A stretch of DNA of 64,000 nucleotides from Gracilariopsis chorda (lineage: Eukaryota > Rhodophyta > Florideophyceae > Gracilariales > Gracilariaceae). The notes beneath the pieces are model-generated. The model ran no database searches, was not told the origin of the DNA, and worked only from the letters and a program-made list of their open reading frames with translations. A program made the translations under genes and the position numbers. Below, in pieces: positions 1 to 10,433 of the stretch; within the stretch, counting starts at the first letter, position 1, and each line of letters starts with the position of its first letter. Location of the stretch: the NCBI GenBank assembly GCA_003194525.1, contig NBIV01000100.1, positions 62,001 to 126,000 on the forward strand, read 5' to 3'.

Positions 1-999
1 GCAGGTTGGCGGCTTGAGGCTCGTTCTTGGCATTTGTGGCGCACTTGTGGCCCGGCCTCCATGGCTCCCTGCATTTGAAACATCTCGCTTCCTTCTTGAG
101 CTGCTCCCTCGTGGCGGGGTCCAAGGCCTTTCCCTTCTCCTGACCTGATGCACCTGGATTCTTTTGGTGCTCCTTCGTAGCTTGAGTGCTGGATTGGCAT
201 ATCGTGCAACGTTTTTCTTGTTGCTGGTTGATTTCTGTGCCTCGTTCTTGCCAGTATCTGCGTTCTGGTCTATTTAACGTGAGGACCTTGAGGATTCGAG
301 TGTTATCGCGTTCGAAATTTCGTCGGATTTGGAGACGAGAGAAGCTCCTTAGTTCGTCCGTTTCCACATTTTGAGCGTGGCCACTCGTACCACATGCATC
401 ACGTCTTGGAGGCTGGGGTCGAGACCGTCGATGTACATTGCGACGAGTGTTTCATCGTCGTCATCGCGCCCAGTGCGGATCATGAGACTTGTGAATCGAT
501 CACTGTATTCCTGAAACGACTCTGCTTCGTCTTGACGGATGGTCATAAGTTCCCTTATTAGCTTGCCCCTTATGGCTGGGGATTCAAAATGGTGCAAAAA
601 CTTAGCGTGAGTCTCCTCCCAGTTCAATCCGTTGAGGTTCTTCTCGGCCCATTGTGGATAGTACCCGTTGAGAATAGTCAGCAATGCTAAGAACCAACGC
701 GATTCAGGGACTTCGTGAGCTGATAGGATCGCCCTCACCTTTCCAAGAAATTGGAATGGGTCTTTGATTGCCCCCGGGTCATCTCCTCGGAACAACGGTA
801 GCGTGGGAATGAGATGAGTCGCAACGCGGCTTCCTGTCAGCGTATCGGTACCGGCAGTGCCCGTAATTGACATGGGTAATATCGAGCGGGTTTCGGCTAT
901 ACGTCTGTTGGCCGTCTCTATGTGGTTCAGAACTTCGTCAAGGTCTCTTTCAATACGTTGCAAACTTCGCTTAAACTCTTCACCTTGAGCTGCGTCCAA
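1..999 (-). pseudogene. Ty3/gypsy Gag, partial at window edge, frameshifted
   Basis: This is the capsid/nucleocapsid region of a Ty3/gypsy-type retrotransposon read from 999 towards 1. The first part (999-349) is a typical retrotransposon Gag helical domain, with an N-terminal coiled-coil-like stretch, then a segment rich in Trp and Phe (the WEETHAKFLHHF type of motif), then LIRELMTIRQ and a YIDGL motif. Near position 375 the frame must shift by one base. The new frame runs open and reaches a CCHC-like zinc knuckle (CFKCREPWRPGHKC) at about 45-85, so the break is probably a mutation. The protein runs off the left edge. Its leader is interrupted by the element at 1059-6653, which inserted 60 bp upstream of the Gag start. 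Identity as Gag is firm; the exact clade is not. Confidence 0.8.
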
Positions 1000-1058
1000 C
1001 TTCTTGGCATCGACGGCTGCCAGCTCTTAGAACTCCTTTTCCAGCTTCAGAAAGGAGG

Positions 1059-1503
1059 TGTTGATGTTAGCGAGTATCATTTCGAACGGCTGGATGTCCG
1101 AAGCGAAAGCAACTTGCAGAAGAAGCTTCACTACGTTACACAGAACCGTGAGCCTTGTACCGCAGGAAAGCTTAGGAAAAGAAAGGCTTGAAGTAGGCGT
1201 GCCCTGCTGTAGAGAGAGCAGCACGCCAACAGCGACGTGAGAACGTTTGAGCAAGAACCGTTCAAGCTAGACGTACACAAGAGAACGTATTCTTTATTGT
1301 ATAGAACAGCTAGAAATCCTGTACTACACGGAGTAGCACAAAAATGCAGAGCTGTCGTACGAAGTATAAAAAGACCGATCACCCGCAGAAGAGCAGTGAT
1401 CGGGGGCATCCTGGGCAGGAGATCCGGGGTCCTTGTGCCTGTTCCTGTTGCCCGCGCTACTGCACTCACGTCATCGTACTCTGCAACCCTGTTCTGATCA
1501 ACA
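1059..1503 (+). repeat. 5' LTR of the chromovirus
   Basis: Long terminal repeat of 445 bp, TG...CA with six-base inverted tips. A TATA-like box (gtataaaaag) lies at about 1364-1373, so U3 is to its left and R/U5 to its right. ORFs seen inside it are chance frames, repeated exactly in the 3' copy. Confidence 0.95.
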
Positions 1504-1554
1504 AAGCGCTTTGATCTCTTTCTGCAAAGAGTAATAGAACGGTTTTGGAGCAAG

Positions 1555-4500
1555 ATGTCGTCGTATGGGATAATCAACACGATCCAGGCCCCTACTCTCG
1601 AAGGAGCCTCGCAGCCCGAGCTCATCAAATTCGAAGTCGATTTCGCTGCGTACAATGAGCGCATCGAAGATATCAATTCGGCAAGGCCCCCAAGTCAGCG
1701 AATCAAAGCAGCATCAATCAGGCAATGTATGAAGCCAAGACTTTTACACAGCCTTTGCATTCTTGGCCGCATTGGAAACGCTGGATCATCCGACGAGGCC
1801 ACGGACGACGCCGTGAAGATCTGGTTTGACGCACGTTTGGCATCGACGATCTCGAACCTAAGCGACCGAGTGGAAGAGGCATTGGCCACCGTGAAGTACA
1901 AGCATATGCATCGGGACCCGTCTGGAGCCGCCGAAAACCTTGTGTTGGAAACAATCGCTGCTTTGGATGAATACAATGCTTCCAGCATTATTACGGACCG
2001 CGATCAGTGTAAGGAACTTATTGCCAAGCTGGTGAAGATGCTGGAACCTGCTGAGCTGCGGCAGATTGTAACGGACCAGATGCGCCTCCGGAAAAAGGAG
2101 CAGAAAGGGGATATTAAGTTCTTTACAAATACGATATCCACACTTGCCGCACAGGTGCACACCGTACAATGCGCAATGGCAAAACTGAAGCGGAAAAGTA
2201 CGCACATGCGTGAGCAAGGTAGGCACGCAGGGAGAAATGAAGGACCGGATCGGAAGAGATTGCGAAGAACCCCGGGAAAGCCGCATAGTAACGACATCGA
2301 GAGAACTAAAGGAGACAAGAAGAAATCTACAGAGATGTATGCCGCCGGGGAATGGAAGAAGCCGTGTTTGAACGTAGAGAAGTGCTCAGGGATTCATCCA
2401 ATCAGTAAATGTCCGGTGACTACGAAGGAAGAGAGACGTGAGCTACTGGACAAGCATTTCGGCAAGAAGAAAACGCTTAAGGTGAGAGCCGTTTCTCTTG
2501 GCCCAGCAAGCGAGTCGGAGCCAAATGCCGAGGAAGGAAGGTACAGAATCTTCCTGAACGACATCGAAGCAGCGGCATTGGGGGACTCTGGCGCAGACTA
2601 TTCAACGATTCCGTCAGATTGCTTCGAAACTATTATAGCCAAGTATCCGGAACTCGTGGTCGAACAGCTCCCAATCCCACTATCCGTTGAGACTGCACTG
2701 TGTGCCAAGGACTTAGGACAGTCCGTTTTTGCTCGAAGGAGGGTGAGCCTGAACCTGAAGATAATACTGCCACAGACAGGATTGCCGGTGTGTATCAGAG
2801 GAGTTCAATTCCTGATTGCAGACTCGAAAATGCCGGAAATCCTGCTGGGCAGGCCTCTCCTGAAAGCCATGGGATTCGATTTCAACGCCCATTTGCAACG
2901 CATGGCACCTCTGATAGACGGTAAGTCGGAACAAGAACTGCGTGAAAGGACGTACACACTGGCATCGACAAGCTATCACGGGGCGAGATACACTGATGGC
3001 GATGAAGACCCAATTGAATTGCCCGAGTGCCTCCATGCCGGTTTCGGACCTGACACAGTTGAAGAAATAGAAGCAGCGATCAGGTCGGCAGTCGGTGAGG
3101 CAAGGAAGAATGGCATGTCTGACACGGGCGCCAAAAGGCTGGAAGTCCTGCTGAAGAAGAATCGAAGCAGTTTCGGGATTCAATTGGGATCACAACCGCC
3201 AGCAGACGTACGCCCATTGTCGATCAAACTCGCACCAAACGCCAAACCGTACCGCACACCACAGCGAAGATATTCCACAGCTCAGAGAGCGTTCATCTCC
3301 CACACCATCAAGCAATTAGAAAAAATTGGCGCCGTGTACAAGAACGATCAGGCAAGGTGGGCGTGCCCCGCACTGGCAGTACCGAAACCCGGAACAGATA
3401 AACTACGGTTTACTGTTGACCTACGCGGAACAAATTCTCGGACTGTACCACTGCAGTCGGCTATGCCTCACTTGGAATCAATGTTACAGGAATGCAGCGG
3501 AAGTAGATGTTTCGCCAATATCGATTTCACGCACGGATATTGGCAGCTGCCGCTCGATGAGATGTCCCAGGAACTGATGTCGATCCAGACACCGTTAGGA
3601 ATTTACTCCCCAACCAGAACATTACAAGGAGGCACGGACTCTGGCAATCATTTCCAAGCCGTGACGAGGGAAAAATTTGAAGGAAGGGTCCAAAGGATGC
3701 TGCAATGGTTGGACGACTTTCTCATCCACGCCCAAAATGAAGAGCAGCTCCTATCTGAACTAGAAGCATTCCTCCAAGTGTGTAGCGAGGTGGGTTTCAA
3801 ATTAAATCCGAAGAAGTCTTGTTTCTATGCCACTGAAGTCAAGTTCTGCTGGAGAATCATTTCGGCCGAAGGTGTCCGTTTCGACCCTAGGAATTTCGAG
3901 GTCCTGTTGAGAATGAAAGCACCACAGACTGCGGACGAGTTGCAGCAACTGCTGTGCGCAACCAATTGGCTGAGGAATTCTATACCGAACTACGCGCGCC
4001 TTATCGAACCGCTACACAACATGTTGGAAGAAGCATGCCGGAGAACGGGGAAAAGAACGAAGAAAGCGTTGAAGAAGGTGCGACTCAATTGGACTGCCGA
4101 GCATGCCGAAGCATTCGAACTGGTCAAGAAACAACTGGCACGAGCAACAACACTCTCGCTCCCGAAGGAAGGTTATAGGATTTGTCTCTTTACGGATGCA
4201 TCCGAAACTCATTGGGCAGGAATTTTGACTCAGTCCCCTGAATCAGATAAGGACAAGAAGATCGAGGACCAATTGCACGAGCCCCTCTGCTTCTTATCCG
4301 GTGCGTTTAATGGGTCCTCCGAGAGGTGGAGTGTACCGGAAAAGGAAGGGTACGCCATCGTAGAGTCCATGTGCAGGCTGGACTACCTCATCGTCGGGCG
4401 GACTGTATCAATATATACGGATCACGCGAACCTCGTATATATTTACGACCCATACGGTCGTAACCCTGGGGTACCTAGGCATGTTGCAAACAAACTCACA

Positions 4501-6180
4501 AGGTGGGCTCTGAAGTTGAACGCATTTCGATTCGTGATAGAACACGTGTCTGGGGAACGAAACTTTTGGGCTGATATGCTTACAAGATGGGCTGTCAAAG
4601 CCAAACGGACGGTAGAACCAACCGTCACGGGACGTATTCGAGCACTGATGACAGCACCAATCAACCCCGGCCTGGTCAAGGACTACGACTGGCCCACGAT
4701 GCACGATATTATTACGTCACAGAATAGCAGCAGTGTGGCGCCTCCAGCCCAATACACGAAGACAAACGGCATCATACGAACCCCGAAAGGTCAGATCTGG
4801 ATTCCGAAAGGAGATGAGAAACTACAGTTCAGAATCATGATTGCCGCTCACACTGGGAAAGGAGGACATCGAGCAACAGATCCCACATTCGATACCGTAG
4901 CAGCGCAATTTTGGTGGAAAGACCTAAAGAAACACATTAGTGCCTTCACTAGATCTTGTCTGCACTGCCTTGCTACTGAGTCTGGAAGGATGGTACCGAG
5001 ACCGTTGGGTCACACCATGCACGCCAACAAGCCAAACGAGTTGATACATTTCGACTATTGCTACATGGGAAAGGGAGAGCACGGTGAAATATACTCCCTT
5101 ATTGTGAAGGATGACCTGTCTGGCTATGTTTGGCTGAGAGCGGTAGAAGAAGCTGACGCGGAAACGACTGCAGATGTACTCGTGGATTGGTTCGCGGCTT
5201 TTGGTGTCTCAAGATCATGGGTTTCAGATCAAGGCAGCCATTTCAAAAACAAGCTCGTGAAGCTACTCGCACAGAAGCTGAAGGCAAGCCATCATTTCAC
5301 TCTTCCCTACTGCCCGTGGACCAACGGTTCAGTTGAGGTAGTCTGCAGAGAGTTACTTAGTACATGTCGAACAATGCTTTCAGAATTCCAACTTCCCCAG
5401 TCAGCCTGGCCGTCCGTACTGCCACTGGTCCAATCAGCTCTGAACAGCGCACCGGCGAGAAGACTGAACGGAAGTTGCCCTCTCACAGTGTTCACAGGGC
5501 TGCCACAGGACTCCCCATTGACTGCTATTCTACGAGGGAAAGCAGAAGTGAAATCTGTACAGGATATCAAGGTATCCCAATCAACGGCTCTGAAGAACTT
5601 AGACAAGTTACATCAGGCCTTACAGAACATCCATCGCGTATGCGCGGAACGATCAGGGAAACAGCGCAAAGCTTCGGTCGACGCGCATAATCGTCGTACT
5701 GGTGTGAAACCCGTCAATTTATGCAAAGTAGATTTTGTATTGAAGGCGGTAATGCAGAGAAATATCCGGGCAAAGACCTGCCTGAGGTGGCAAGGATCTT
5801 TTCGCGTCACGGAATGCCGCCAACAGTATATTTTCGAAGTCGAAGATCTAGCTACTGGAAAAAAGGAACTCGTACACGGAAGGAGGCTGAAACTTTTCCA
5901 AAACAAGGATTTCGAAGTTACAGAGGAGCTACGAGAACATCTGGCATATCAGAAAAACGAACTGTTGGTAATCGAGGACTTCCAGGATATTCGCCTACGA
6001 AAGAGAAATATCGAACTATTAGTGAAGTGGACAGGTTTCGAGAACAATGAGGCTGACTGGGTTGATTTAAAATCATTACAACAGGATGTGCCAGATTTAG
6101 TACAAGAATATCTCACGGAAACGAAGAAAGGAGGAACACGCAGACAACGAAATGTAATCGCATCCATTAACCAAAAATAA
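1555..6180 (+). CDS. Gag-Pol polyprotein of Ty3/gypsy chromovirus (1541 aa)
   Basis: A single reading frame encodes all the enzymes of retrotransposition. In order: a Gag region (about 1-260) with a basic tail; a Cys/His knuckle-like segment (about 275-295, CSGIHPISKC); an aspartic protease with D344-S-G-A; and reverse transcriptase with the catalytic pair in WLDDF (D720, D721). Next come RNase H (FTDASETHWAG), integrase with an HHCC zinc finger, and a D1167, D1225, E1261 core (D-35-E). A C-terminal chromodomain (about 1474-1525, LLVKWTGF...ADWVDL) would target insertion to marked chromatin. The usual FGLTNAPATFQ block of RT is replaced by QGGTDSGNHFQ, a feature of a divergent clade also known from oomycete-like elements. 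The start at 1555 is the first ATG, 52 bp after the 5' LTR. Gag and Pol are fused in one frame, so no frameshift is needed. Confidence 0.95.
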   Translation: MSSYGIINTIQAPTLEGASQPELIKFEVDFAAYNERIEDINSARPPSQRIKAASIRQCMKPRLLHSLCILGRIGNAGSSDEATDDAVKIWFDARLASTISNLSDRVEEALATVKYKHMHRDPSGAAENLVLETIAALDEYNASSIITDRDQCKELIAKLVKMLEPAELRQIVTDQMRLRKKEQKGDIKFFTNTISTLAAQVHTVQCAMAKLKRKSTHMREQGRHAGRNEGPDRKRLRRTPGKPHSNDIERTKGDKKKSTEMYAAGEWKKPCLNVEKCSGIHPISKCPVTTKEERRELLDKHFGKKKTLKVRAVSLGPASESEPNAEEGRYRIFLNDIEAAALGDSGADYSTIPSDCFETIIAKYPELVVEQLPIPLSVETALCAKDLGQSVFARRRVSLNLKIILPQTGLPVCIRGVQFLIADSKMPEILLGRPLLKAMGFDFNAHLQRMAPLIDGKSEQELRERTYTLASTSYHGARYTDGDEDPIELPECLHAGFGPDTVEEIEAAIRSAVGEARKNGMSDTGAKRLEVLLKKNRSSFGIQLGSQPPADVRPLSIKLAPNAKPYRTPQRRYSTAQRAFISHTIKQLEKIGAVYKNDQARWACPALAVPKPGTDKLRFTVDLRGTNSRTVPLQSAMPHLESMLQECSGSRCFANIDFTHGYWQLPLDEMSQELMSIQTPLGIYSPTRTLQGGTDSGNHFQAVTREKFEGRVQRMLQWLDDFLIHAQNEEQLLSELEAFLQVCSEVGFKLNPKKSCFYATEVKFCWRIISAEGVRFDPRNFEVLLRMKAPQTADELQQLLCATNWLRNSIPNYARLIEPLHNMLEEACRRTGKRTKKALKKVRLNWTAEHAEAFELVKKQLARATTLSLPKEGYRICLFTDASETHWAGILTQSPESDKDKKIEDQLHEPLCFLSGAFNGSSERWSVPEKEGYAIVESMCRLDYLIVGRTVSIYTDHANLVYIYDPYGRNPGVPRHVANKLTRWALKLNAFRFVIEHVSGERNFWADMLTRWAVKAKRTVEPTVTGRIRALMTAPINPGLVKDYDWPTMHDIITSQNSSSVAPPAQYTKTNGIIRTPKGQIWIPKGDEKLQFRIMIAAHTGKGGHRATDPTFDTVAAQFWWKDLKKHISAFTRSCLHCLATESGRMVPRPLGHTMHANKPNELIHFDYCYMGKGEHGEIYSLIVKDDLSGYVWLRAVEEADAETTADVLVDWFAAFGVSRSWVSDQGSHFKNKLVKLLAQKLKASHHFTLPYCPWTNGSVEVVCRELLSTCRTMLSEFQLPQSAWPSVLPLVQSALNSAPARRLNGSCPLTVFTGLPQDSPLTAILRGKAEVKSVQDIKVSQSTALKNLDKLHQALQNIHRVCAERSGKQRKASVDAHNRRTGVKPVNLCKVDFVLKAVMQRNIRAKTCLRWQGSFRVTECRQQYIFEVEDLATGKKELVHGRRLKLFQNKDFEVTEELREHLAYQKNELLVIEDFQDIRLRKRNIELLVKWTGFENNEADWVDLKSLQQDVPDLVQEYLTETKKGGTRRQRNVIASINQK

Positions 6181-6208
6181 CCAACCACGAAGGCTGGCTA
6201 TGGGGGAC

Positions 6209-6653
6209 TGTTGATGTTAGCGAGTATCATTTCGAACGGCTGGATGTCCGAAGCGAAAGCAACTTGCAGAAGAAGCTTCACTACGTTACACAGAACCGTG
6301 AGCCTTGTACCGCAGGAAAGCTTAGGAAAAGAAAGGCTTGAAGTAGGCGTGCCCTGCTGTAGAGAGAGCAGCACGCCAACAGCGACGTGAGAACGTTTGA
6401 GCAAGAACCGTTCAAGCTAGACGTACACAAGAGAACGTATTCTTTATTGTATAGAACAGCTAGAAATCCTGTACTACACGGAGTAGCACAAAAATGCAGA
6501 GCTGTCGTACGAAGTATAAAAAGACCGATCACCCGCAGAAGAGCAGTGATCGGGGGCATCCTGGGCAGGAGATCCGGGGTCCTTGTGCCTGTTCCTGTTG
6601 CCCGCGCTACTGCACTCACGTCATCGTACTCTGCAACCCTGTTCTGATCAACA
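6209..6653 (+). repeat. 3' LTR of the chromovirus
   Basis: This is the same 445 bp as 1059-1503 with no mismatch found by eye. It is followed by the right copy of the GGAGG target duplication. Confidence 0.95.
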
Positions 6654-7146
6654 GGAGGCCGATAGTAACTGCATCTCAATTTCCTGCCTTCGTAGCAGAG
6701 CACTAACCACACTTGGCGAGGTTCCTGCCATGCTGAACATAGCGGGGTATTGAGCTGGGTAGTCAATTGAAAAAATGTGGACTGGAAGCGGAGGAGGCGC
6801 GAGAGTTCAATCAGACACCTGCCGGTCTCACTAACTTTACGACGCCTCTGCGAGCCCTCTTATAGAGTTCCCGGCTCATACTGCTACCTAAAGACTCATC
6901 AGCACGCACACCCAATTGCGTAAGTGTGCGTCAGCTTGCGTGTATGTGCACAGGCGTGCGTAGGCGCGCATCACGCCAATATAGACTATGCTAACGTTAT
7001 TATCTCCAGAGGGGAATACACTTTGAATCCGTTTGAATTCAGTCCAGGCGTTGAATCCCACTGAACCGTAGAGTGCATCAAGACATCGGGCCTTAAACAA
7101 GATCACTATACCTGATGCAAGCCCAATCCCGCTGACCAATGAAACA
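6654..7146 (-). other. Probable leader and 5' LTR of the interrupted gypsy element
   Basis: This stretch continues the target element beyond the chromovirus insertion and has no coding sequence. On the minus strand a TATA-like box (tataagag, about 6861-6868) lies upstream of a CA/TGG junction near 6730. There the bases TGGCAGGAACCTCGCC look like a tRNA primer-binding site, which would make about 6731-7146 a 5' LTR. The right boundary is set only by the start of the next relic. A GC-rich run of GTGCGT-like words lies at 6900-6975. This is inference without a second LTR copy to compare. Confidence 0.35.
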
Positions 7147-9685
7147 ATGGATCAAGTTGCTGGAGCAACAGTGTTATCACAGATTGATCTTAATTGCGGG
7201 ATACCATCAGATGAGACTTAAGGACGAAGATTGTCATAAGACAGCCATACGTACGCTATATGGGTCGTTCGAATGACGAGTACTTTGCCTTGAACTCACA
7301 AATGCCCCAGCCGCTTGTTCGCGTTTACTTTCACATCTGTTGCGAGAGTTGCACGGAGAGTGCATGGTGTTGTATTTGGATGACATTCTGATCTACAAAA
7401 AGTCTGTCGAAGAACCTAGAGTGTATTTGCAAAAGCTGTTAACGCTTTTAAGGGAGAATAACCTGTATATCAGGGCAAGCAAGTCCAATTTTGGAGCCGA
7501 AGAGGTCGACTATCTGGGATATAAGATTAATTCAAACGGTATCGAAACACATAAAAGACTGGTCGACGCAGTAGAAAAATGGCCAACACCTTCGTCGATA
7601 AAGGACGTCCAGAAATTCTTAGGACTCGCAAATTTCTACAGAAGGTTTGTTAAGAATTACGCAAATGTTGTTCGACCAATAACAGACCTACTACTATCCA
7701 AATTTTTCAAATGGAAAGAAGAGCAACAAATTGGCTTTTGAATCTCTAAAAGAGCGTCTCACAACAGCGCCAATATTGCGACACCCATCTTCAGAGCACA
7801 AGTTTGTATTAACAACAGACGCCTCCAAATACGCTGTCGGCGCGACACTGGAACAAGAGGGACATCCAGTAGCGTATCTATCTCATAGTTTGTCAGAAGT
7901 TGAGTCAAGATGGGACACAGGAGATCAACAACTTCTCGCTGTCATGATTGCTCTACGTGAATGGGCTTTTTATTTACGAGACAGACCATTCCTAATCAAG
8001 ACAGACCATGAACCACTGAAGTATCTCCAGTCCAAGAACAAACTATCTGGTCGATAATTCAGATGGTTGGATGAGCTACAGTGTTACTGTTCTGATGTTG
8101 AACACATTGCGGGAGGTAAGAATACCGCCGCAGATGCGTTGAGTAGAGTGGCTGAGACACCACTACAAATGAGCAGCCTACGTCTCCGAAATGCAGAGCT
8201 TATTTCTTCAATCAAGAACCTGTACGACGCAGATATATGGGCACAAAATGGTCTACATGTTCTCCGAGACAAACAGCTGCCAGAAAACAAAAAGACAGCC
8301 ATGTACATTCGAAATTACACTTTTGAAGACGGTTTAGTGTATTGGAAAGGGAACAATGCAGAACGAATCTATGTTCCAAAAAATGAAGAACTACGTCATT
8401 CGTTAATAGAGCAGTCACATATGCCAGGAAACTTGGGCCCAGAGAAGACGTACTACGTTTGTTCAAGACACTTTTATTGGAAGAGAATGTACGATGATGT
8501 ACAAAATTTTGTCCTATCCTGTCATGGGTGCCAAGCTAACAAAGAGGAGAGAGCACGGAAGAAAGGAAAACTCTATCCTCATCAGGTTCCGGAACAATGT
8601 TGGGACACAGTATGCATGGATTTTCTGGCAGAATTGCCAACCACCGATACGAAGAAAGATGCTATTCTTGTCATCGTAGAAAAACTGTCTAAACGTGCAC
8701 TGTTCATAGCAGTGACAAAGTCGATCACCTCGAAGGAAACCATACAATTGCTCTTTGATTACGTTCTCTCAAAGCATGGGATGCCTCATACTATAATCCT
8801 TGACAGAGATTCGCTTTTTAAGGCTAACTATTCAAGGAAGTGGCTAATAGTCTGAATGTCAGTTTGACCATGGCTACAAAAGGTCATCCTGAAACAGATG
8901 GCCAAAGTGAGAACACAATCCGAACTTTATCATCGATGATCAGAAGCACTGTCCAGAAAGAGCCATCAGGTTGGGATAAGGTACTATGTGAAATGAAATA
9001 TCAGCATAACTCAACACCCAACAAAAGCACTGGCCTTACTCCATTTGAAATAGATCTCGGAAGAATCCCGCAGTCAGAACTTACATGGAGTATCAGAAAG
9101 ATTGATGTCAAATGCCAAGCTGCTTGCGACATGGTTGATCGAAGGAGGGCTTTCCAACAACTTGCAAAGGACAATCTTGTGAATGCCGTCACAAGGCAGA
9201 CATTTAACGCCAACAAGAGAAGAAGGGACGAATCCTTTAAGGTGGGTGATCTTGTTTTGTTAAGGACCGAAAGAAAAAATGCGCCTGAACGTCAGCAACA
9301 GCAAAGAAATGGCAGCCGAAGTTTATGGGTCCTTTTACAAATTTGGAAGTCATGGGTCCGGTAACATACAAGATCGAAATACCGCCGGCAATGAAAAAAG
9401 TCCACAATGTGTTTCTCGTTTCTAGATTGAAGCGTTTTCACAGGCTTGAGGGAGAAAAAGGTTCTTTTTCTGTGGTTATTGACACAGAAGGCAACATAGA
9501 ACAAGAAGTTATCACTATCCTGAACAAGAAGAAGGAAAATCGACGTGTGTTTTATCTTGTGCAATTTGAAGGTGATAGCGTAGAAGATACCGTTTGGATA
9601 AAAAAGACGGATCTTGATAATTGCAAAGGCTGCATTCGGAAGTTTGAGAACTCGTTGCGGACCACGAGTTCAAAAAGGGGGTGAA
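7147..9685 (+). pseudogene. Decayed Ty3/gypsy pol with chromodomain
   Basis: A 5'-truncated pol relic that lacks Gag, protease and the RT fingers. Readable pieces, each in its own frame: RT palm with IDLN...GYHQMRLKDE and an intact YLDDILIY (about 7372-7396); RNase H (TTDASKYAVGATL) at 7731-8057; connection domain; integrase HHCC finger and D,D core at 8067-8855; the integrase glutamate (DGQSEN) at 8840-9364; and a chromodomain (VFYLVQFEGDSVEDTVWI) at 9325-9684. At least four frameshifts and two stops break it. They include TGA at 7274-7276, where the family normally has Trp, and TAA at 8055-8057. The chromodomain differs from that of the element at 1.5-6.2 kb, so this is a separate lineage. 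Confidence 0.9.
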
Positions 9686-9894
9686 TGTAACCTAATGAGT
9701 TCTAGAACGGACGCATCTTGATCGTGGTCGTATAGACTTACTTGAATTTCAAATTCAAACAACGACCGTTCTTTTTGTATATAAGGACACCTCCAGTTTC
9801 AAGTAAAAGGAGTCTAGTTATTCTCCTTGTCTAACTGTTGTAAATGTTTTGTTGTTTTATTGACGAGACAGAGTTGTGAAGCTACTCTGTAACA
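9686..9894 (+). repeat. 3' LTR of the decayed chromovirus
   Basis: About 209 bp that begins TGTAAC just after a purine run (aaaaaggggg, 9673-9682) and ends CTGTAACA. A TATA box (gtatataagg) lies near 9777-9786. It sits directly downstream of the pol stop codon, as a 3' LTR should. The 5' partner was not found. Confidence 0.65.
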
Positions 9895-10347
9895 AAACCC
9901 CTGGCGGTACCAAAGGAAAAAGAACAATGCCCACAGAGAAACTGCTCCGTGGTGGTTGTGTGCTTTTCTCGAATATGCCTTTGCAAACAGCGCGTTGAAG
10001 TATAACTCTTTCCACATTCGTCGCAGAAAACACTTTGCTGTTGAGACTGACTCTCGTGTTAGGATTGAATGCCCCTTTTCAGATTCCTTCGCGAACTAAA
10101 ACTCCTGGCACATGCAGAACATTGTGTTTCTACATCCTTTTTTATGGCGTTCGTATAATGAGTGGTACTGTGTATCGTAGCCACAGATATCACACCTATG
10201 CGTTTTGTCACAGGACAGCAGGTGGTGTTCAGCGTCCGTCACCCTGCTAATTGGGTGCATGCAGAAATCGCCAGTTGGCCTTCTGGTCAAATGTAAGCCA
10301 ATAAATAAAGGCCAAGTCCGCACCAATTTGGTCGGCTGCACGCCAGA

Positions 10348-10394
10348 TTTGGCGATCAGAATGGACCCTCCGAGGGTCCATTCTGATCGCCAAA
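10348..10394. repeat. 47-bp subterminal palindrome in the Harbinger element
   Basis: Two perfect 23-base arms beginning TTTGGCGATCAG flank a single central C. It lies about 95 bp from the left tip, between the inverted repeat and the transposase start, and contains the TTGGCG word seen at both ends. Likely a transposase or Myb-protein binding structure, by inference. Confidence 0.8.
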
Positions 10395-10433
10395 CCGTCC
10401 ACCAAACCTTGTCCGACCGTAAGACCGCTCCGA

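Larger units (their letters stand above)
1059..6653 (+). mobile_element. Young full-length Ty3/gypsy chromovirus
   Basis: A complete LTR retrotransposon of 5595 bp. It has two 445-bp LTRs that begin TGTTGA and end TCAACA, and a 5-bp target duplication GGAGG at 1054-1058 and 6654-6658. One uninterrupted Gag-Pol reading frame lies between them. I found no difference between the LTRs by eye, and the frame has no stop or shift, so insertion was recent and the copy may be competent. It landed in the leader of an older minus-strand gypsy element whose Gag is at 1-999. A purine-rich run (tatgggggac) abuts the 3' LTR and is the likely polypurine tract. The bases after the 5' LTR (aagcgctttgatctc) do not match the common tRNA-Met primer site. 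Confidence 0.95.

Noticed and set aside
1237-1497. 86-codon ORF repeated exactly at 6387-6647
   Set aside because: Lies entirely within the identical LTRs, crosses the TATA box and has no protein signature; it repeats because the LTRs repeat.
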